From NCBI GenBank assembly GCA_007121175.1, contig SKMG01000213.1, forward strand, positions 1 through 7,459: a DNA stretch of 7,459 nucleotides, read 5' to 3'. This stretch comes from Trueperaceae bacterium (GTDB taxonomy: Bacteria > Deinococcota > Deinococci > Deinococcales > Trueperaceae). A model generated the notes under the pieces. The model worked only from the letters and a program-made list of their open reading frames with translations, had not been told where the DNA came from and searched no databases. The translations under genes were made by a program, and so were the position numbers. Positions 5,053 to 7,459 of the stretch are shown in pieces; within the stretch, counting starts at the first letter, position 1, and every line of letters starts with the position of its first letter.

Positions 5053-6279
5053 ATGCGCGTCGCGCTGTTCACTGAGACCTTCCTGCCGAAGATCGACGGC
5101 ATCGTCACGCGACTGGTTCGTACCCTCGAGGAGCTGCGCGATCTGGGTCACGAGGCGCTGGTGTTCGCGCCGCACGATCCGCCACCGGCCTACGCGGGCC
5201 ACCGCGTGGTCCGCGTGCCCGCGTTCTCGTTCCGCCCCTGGTATCCGGAGCTGTTCCTGGGCCTGCCGCGGCCGCGCTTAGGACGCGAGCTCGATGCCTT
5301 CGGTCCGGACGTCGTGCACGTGGTGAACCCGGTCGTGCTCGGGCTGTGGGGCACCATGGTGGCGCGCCAGCGAGACCTGCCGCTGCTGGCGAGCTTCCAC
5401 ACCGACATCACCCAATACGCGGTGCACATGCGCCTGGCCTTCCTCGGCCCGCTCTCGCGGATGTTCCTGCGCGACGTGCACAACCAGGCCCACGTCAACC
5501 TCTGCACCTCACAGCCGATGGTGGACGCCGCGCGCGCGCTCGGCATCTGTCGCGTGCGGCTCTGGCCCAAGGCCGTCGACACCGAGCGCTACCACCCTGG
5601 CCAGCGCGACGTGGCGATGCGCGGCCGCCTCAGCGGCGGGCATCCCGAGGCGCCGCTCATGCTCTACGTGGGCCGCCTGTCGCACGAGAAGCGCCTCGAC
5701 TGGCTGCGCCGGCCGCTCGAGCGGCTGCCGGGGACGCGCCTCGCTTTCGTCGGCTCGGGGCCCGCCGAGCCCGAGCTGCGCCGGCTCTTCGCCGGGACGC
5801 CGACCGTCTTCACGGGCTACCTCGCGGGCGACGAACTCGCTGCCGCGTACGCTTCGGCCGACGTGTTCGCTTTCCCCTCCGACACCGAGACGCTCGGCTT
5901 CGTGGCGATGGAGTCGATGGCCTCGGGCGTGCCGGCGGTAGCCGCTCGCGCAGGCGGTATCCCCGATGTGATCGACCACGAGGTGAACGGGCTCCTCTTC
6001 ACACCCGGCGACGAGGACGAGCTGAGCGCCGCCCTGGCGCGGCTCCTGTTCGATACGGAGCTCAGAGAACGCCTGGGGCGGCGTGCGAGATGCGACATGG
6101 AGCTCTGGTCGTGGCGCGCCTCGACCATCGCGCTCCACCGCTACTACGAGAAGGCGTGCGCCGTCCACGCGCGCTTCGAGCCGCCCGGCGACGCCGGCCG
6201 GCGCCGGCTCGCTCAGCGCAGGCGGGGCGCCACCACGGGGCCTCGCGGCGTCGAGAAGACCTCGACGCCGGTGCGGTAG
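5053..6279 (+). CDS. Family 4 glycosyltransferase, SQD2-like
   Basis: This 408-residue GT-B enzyme is probably cytoplasmic or peripheral to the membrane and uses a retaining mechanism. The N-terminal domain starts ALFTETFLPKIDG (4-16), typical of MgtA/SQD2-type lipid glycosyltransferases, with H116 in SFHTDITQY. The C-terminal nucleotide-sugar domain has VGRLSHEK (206-213), FTGYLAGDEL (253-262), AYASADVF (265-272), the E-x7-E pair E279/E287, and AARAGGIPD (297-305). Blocks such as RLW-K-VD (169-176), MR-RLS-G-PE (189-199), VFTG and GDEL follow the plant and cyanobacterial sulfoquinovosyl-diacylglycerol synthase SQD2 as I remember it. No SqdB gene is seen, so a different sugar is possible, such as galactose or glucose on a glycero-lipid. 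The ATG at 5053 has no close Shine-Dalgarno sequence; GAGGAGG ends 32 bases earlier. The frame is open back to the GT2 amber stop. The last 30 or so residues are basic and read across the converging ATPase gene. Confidence 0.93.
   Translation: MRVALFTETFLPKIDGIVTRLVRTLEELRDLGHEALVFAPHDPPPAYAGHRVVRVPAFSFRPWYPELFLGLPRPRLGRELDAFGPDVVHVVNPVVLGLWGTMVARQRDLPLLASFHTDITQYAVHMRLAFLGPLSRMFLRDVHNQAHVNLCTSQPMVDAARALGICRVRLWPKAVDTERYHPGQRDVAMRGRLSGGHPEAPLMLYVGRLSHEKRLDWLRRPLERLPGTRLAFVGSGPAEPELRRLFAGTPTVFTGYLAGDELAAAYASADVFAFPSDTETLGFVAMESMASGVPAVAARAGGIPDVIDHEVNGLLFTPGDEDELSAALARLLFDTELRERLGRRARCDMELWSWRASTIALHRYYEKACAVHARFEPPGDAGRRRLAQRRRGATTGPRGVEKTSTPVR
5273..5288 (+). repeat. 16-base repeat with GCTTAGGAC core, copy 3 (in the GT4 gene)
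   Basis: Identical to 4703-4718. The core (5276-5284) supplies the TTA and GGA codons of L76-G77 in RLGREL. It is in the same reading frame as the other two copies. Confidence 0.75.
6193..6208 (-). terminator. GC hairpin just after the ATPase stop codon
   Basis: GCCGGC, a CGGC loop, then GCCGGC: a six-pair all-GC stem beginning 4 bases past the ATPase stop (6213-6215) on the minus strand. No T-run follows and the hairpin lies inside the GT4 coding region, so it may help stop or shield the ABC transcript or may be a by-product of codon content. Confidence 0.2.
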
Positions 6280-7082
6280 ACGCGCTCGAGGCGACGCTGG
6301 GACAGCACCTCCGCCGCCGAACCCTCGGCATCCACCCGCCCGTCGCTCAGCAGCGTGATCCGGTCGCAGACGCGCGCGGCGAGGTTGAGGTCGTGGAGCA
6401 CCAGCAGCACCCCGACCCCGTGTCTTGCAGCAGCGCGCAGCGCGACGAGCACCTCGGTCTGGTAGCGCAGGTCGAGGTGACTGGTCGGCTCGTCGAGCAG
6501 CAGCACGTGCGGCCGCTGGGCGAGGGCCCGGGCCAGCACCACCCGTTGCTGCTCCCCGCCCGAGAGCCGCTCCACCGGCCGCTCCGAGAACTCCCAGACG
6601 CCCGTCTCCCGCATCGCCCGCTCGATCTCGGCCTCGTCGTCGCGGCTCGCGCCGCGCCACAGCCCGACGTACGGCGTGCGGCCCATACTCACCACCTCGT
6701 GCACCAGATAGCCCTCGGGCAGCCGCGCGGCCTGCTGCACCACCGCCAGACGTCGCGCCAGGTCTCGCCGGCCATAGCGCTCGAGCGGCCGGGCGTCGAG
6801 CGTCGCGCGGCCGGCGGCGAGCGGCAGCATCCTCGAGAGCACGCCGACGAGCGTCGACTTTCCCGCCCCGTTGGGACCGATGACGCCGACCACCTGCCCC
6901 GAGCGCACGCTGAGGTCGACGTCGAAGAGCACCTGCCGATAGCGGCGGCCCTGACCGTAGCCGGCGCACGCCCCCTGGAGGCACAACACCTCCGCGCCGG
7001 CGGCGCCCTGGGCGACACCCCGGGCGTCGTCCGACGTGACGCCTCGGGTGTTGGTCCGGGCCGAGCCCGCCGCGGGGCTCAC
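6213..7082 (-). CDS. ABC importer ATPase, iron-siderophore/haem/cobalamin type (FecE/BtuD/HmuV family)
   Basis: This 289-residue ATPase powers uptake of a metal chelate (ferric siderophore, haem or cobalamin) at the inner face of the membrane. It contains Walker A GPNGAGKST (69-77), a Q-loop at about 116, the signature LSGGEQ (173-178), Walker B VLLLDEP with catalytic E198, and the H-loop histidine H230 in LVLHDLNLA. The MGRTPYVGLW stretch (133-142) matches the SMGR/LGR-TP-x-G block of FecE/BtuD/HmuV. I chose the GTG at 7082 because it overlaps the permease stop (GTGA) and has GGAG 7 bases upstream. The frame is open beyond it, but that region is permease read out of frame. About 31 low-complexity residues precede the first strand, longer than usual, and a GTG at 6989 would remove them but lacks a spaced ribosome site. 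The substrate cannot be told without the binding protein. Its 3' end overlaps the converging GT4 gene by 67 bases. Confidence 0.95.
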   Translation of the reverse strand: MSPAAGSARTNTRGVTSDDARGVAQGAAGAEVLCLQGACAGYGQGRRYRQVLFDVDLSVRSGQVVGVIGPNGAGKSTLVGVLSRMLPLAAGRATLDARPLERYGRRDLARRLAVVQQAARLPEGYLVHEVVSMGRTPYVGLWRGASRDDEAEIERAMRETGVWEFSERPVERLSGGEQQRVVLARALAQRPHVLLLDEPTSHLDLRYQTEVLVALRAAARHGVGVLLVLHDLNLAARVCDRITLLSDGRVDAEGSAAEVLSQRRLERVYRTGVEVFSTPRGPVVAPRLR

Positions 7083-7459
7083 GCCTCGGCTCCACGACGC
7101 AGCAACAGCAGGAAGAACGGCGCCCCGACCAGCGCCGTCACGATGCCGACGGGCACCTCGGCGGGCGCGATCACGCTCCGCGCGACGAGATCGGCGAGCA
7201 CCATGAAGCCCGCGCCCCATACGGCTGCGAGCGGCACCAGCCGGCGGTGGTCGGGGCCCAACGCCAGCCGCACGGCATGGGGCACGACGAGCCCCACGAA
7301 GCCGATCACGCCAGCGACGCTCACGGCCGCGGCAGTGGCCAGGGTACCGGCCGCCACCACGCCGAGCTTGAGCGCTTCGACAGGGACACCGAGCTGCGCC
7401 GCCGCGCTCTCGCCGAGCTGCAGCACGTCGAGGGAGCGGGCCGCGACCATCAGCGCCGC
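7079..7459 (-). CDS. ABC importer permease, FecCD family (C-terminal part, cut by window edge)
   Basis: About 126 C-terminal residues of a protein that is usually 320-350 long are present; the N-terminus lies beyond 7459. It forms the membrane channel for ferric siderophore, haem or cobalamin uptake and dimerises in the inner membrane. The family signatures are LDVLQLGESAAAQLGV near the edge, then GVIGFVGLVVPHAVRL (the cytoplasmic loop that contacts the ATPase), a membrane segment around WGAGFMVLADLVAR, and the ending EVPVGIVTALVGAPFFLLLL followed by RR. These are close to consensus, so the gene looks intact where visible. Its TGA stop overlaps the ATPase GTG, so the two are translationally coupled. 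A substrate-binding protein gene is probably further upstream, outside the window. The operon promoter is also outside. Base composition matches the other genes. Confidence 0.94.
   Translation of the reverse strand, partial: AALMVAARSLDVLQLGESAAAQLGVPVEALKLGVVAAGTLATAAAVSVAGVIGFVGLVVPHAVRLALGPDHRRLVPLAAVWGAGFMVLADLVARSVIAPAEVPVGIVTALVGAPFFLLLLRRGAEA
7090..7093 (-). promoter_or_regulatory. Ribosome binding site that supports the ATPase start
   Basis: GGAG on the minus strand, inside the permease 3' end, is spaced 7 bases from the GTG at 7082. It favours this start over the upstream open frame and over the GTG at 6989. Confidence 0.5.

Noticed and set aside
5509..7095. A 528-codon open frame on the minus strand spanning most of the ATPase gene and the GT4 3' half
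   Set aside because: It is a different frame over two well-supported genes, its translation is rich in Arg, Ala and Gly with no motif, and long stop-free frames are expected at this GC content.
7083..7220. Upstream ATG extension of the ATPase gene
   Set aside because: It overlaps the FecCD permease, which has clear family motifs, and the GTGA overlap plus GGAG at 7090-7093 gives a better start.
1..7459. Mobile elements, CRISPR arrays, toxin-antitoxin pairs, attachment sites
   Set aside because: No transposase or integrase motifs, regularly spaced repeats or terminal inverted repeats were seen, and base composition is even across all genes.

Overview
The window is very GC-rich (roughly 70-75% by eye) and densely coded, with seven genes and no intergenic gap above about 80 bases. 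I see no RNA genes, mobile elements or CRISPR arrays. Three of four possible promoters look leaderless: a -10 box (TANNNT) sits 5-9 bases before a start codon that has no Shine-Dalgarno sequence. High GC plus leaderless -10 boxes suggests Deinococcota (Deinococcus or Truepera relatives), but Actinomycetota or another high-GC phylum cannot be excluded. No marker gene settles this.

Layout. Positions 51-1231 (minus) hold two translationally coupled genes (ATGA overlap): a roughly 288-residue soluble protein, then a 105-residue membrane protein. Neither has a known function. The first faintly resembles the DUF2229 / 2-hydroxyacyl-CoA dehydratase fold, but lacks the cysteines of that fold. Positions 1274-3619 (minus) encode a DEVH-type DNA helicase with a C-terminal DUF1998 zinc domain (MrfA/YprA/Hrq1 type, DNA repair). 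Across a 65-base divergent promoter region, positions 3685-6279 (plus) carry two glycosyltransferases: a membrane-anchored GT2 enzyme and a soluble SQD2-like GT4 enzyme. They probably work in sequence on a glycolipid, a glycosylated carotenoid or an envelope glycan. Positions 6213-7459 (minus) hold the 3' part of an iron-siderophore/haem/cobalamin ABC importer: the ATPase and, upstream, the C-terminal third of a FecCD-type permease cut by the window edge. The ATPase and GT4 genes converge and overlap by 67 bases.

The core genes are ordinary. The features worth a second look are: (i) all three TTA codons in the window lie in the same 9-mer GCTTAGGAC, in the same frame, in three different genes; (ii) a C7 tract at the junction of the first two genes that could fuse them by slippage; (iii) the cysteine-poor dehydratase-like protein paired with a membrane protein; (iv) the SQD2-like/GT2 pair, whose genes share one frame and are separated by a single amber codon inside a stem-loop; and (v) a divergent promoter whose two -35 regions coincide. 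I found no clear new defence or mobile system.
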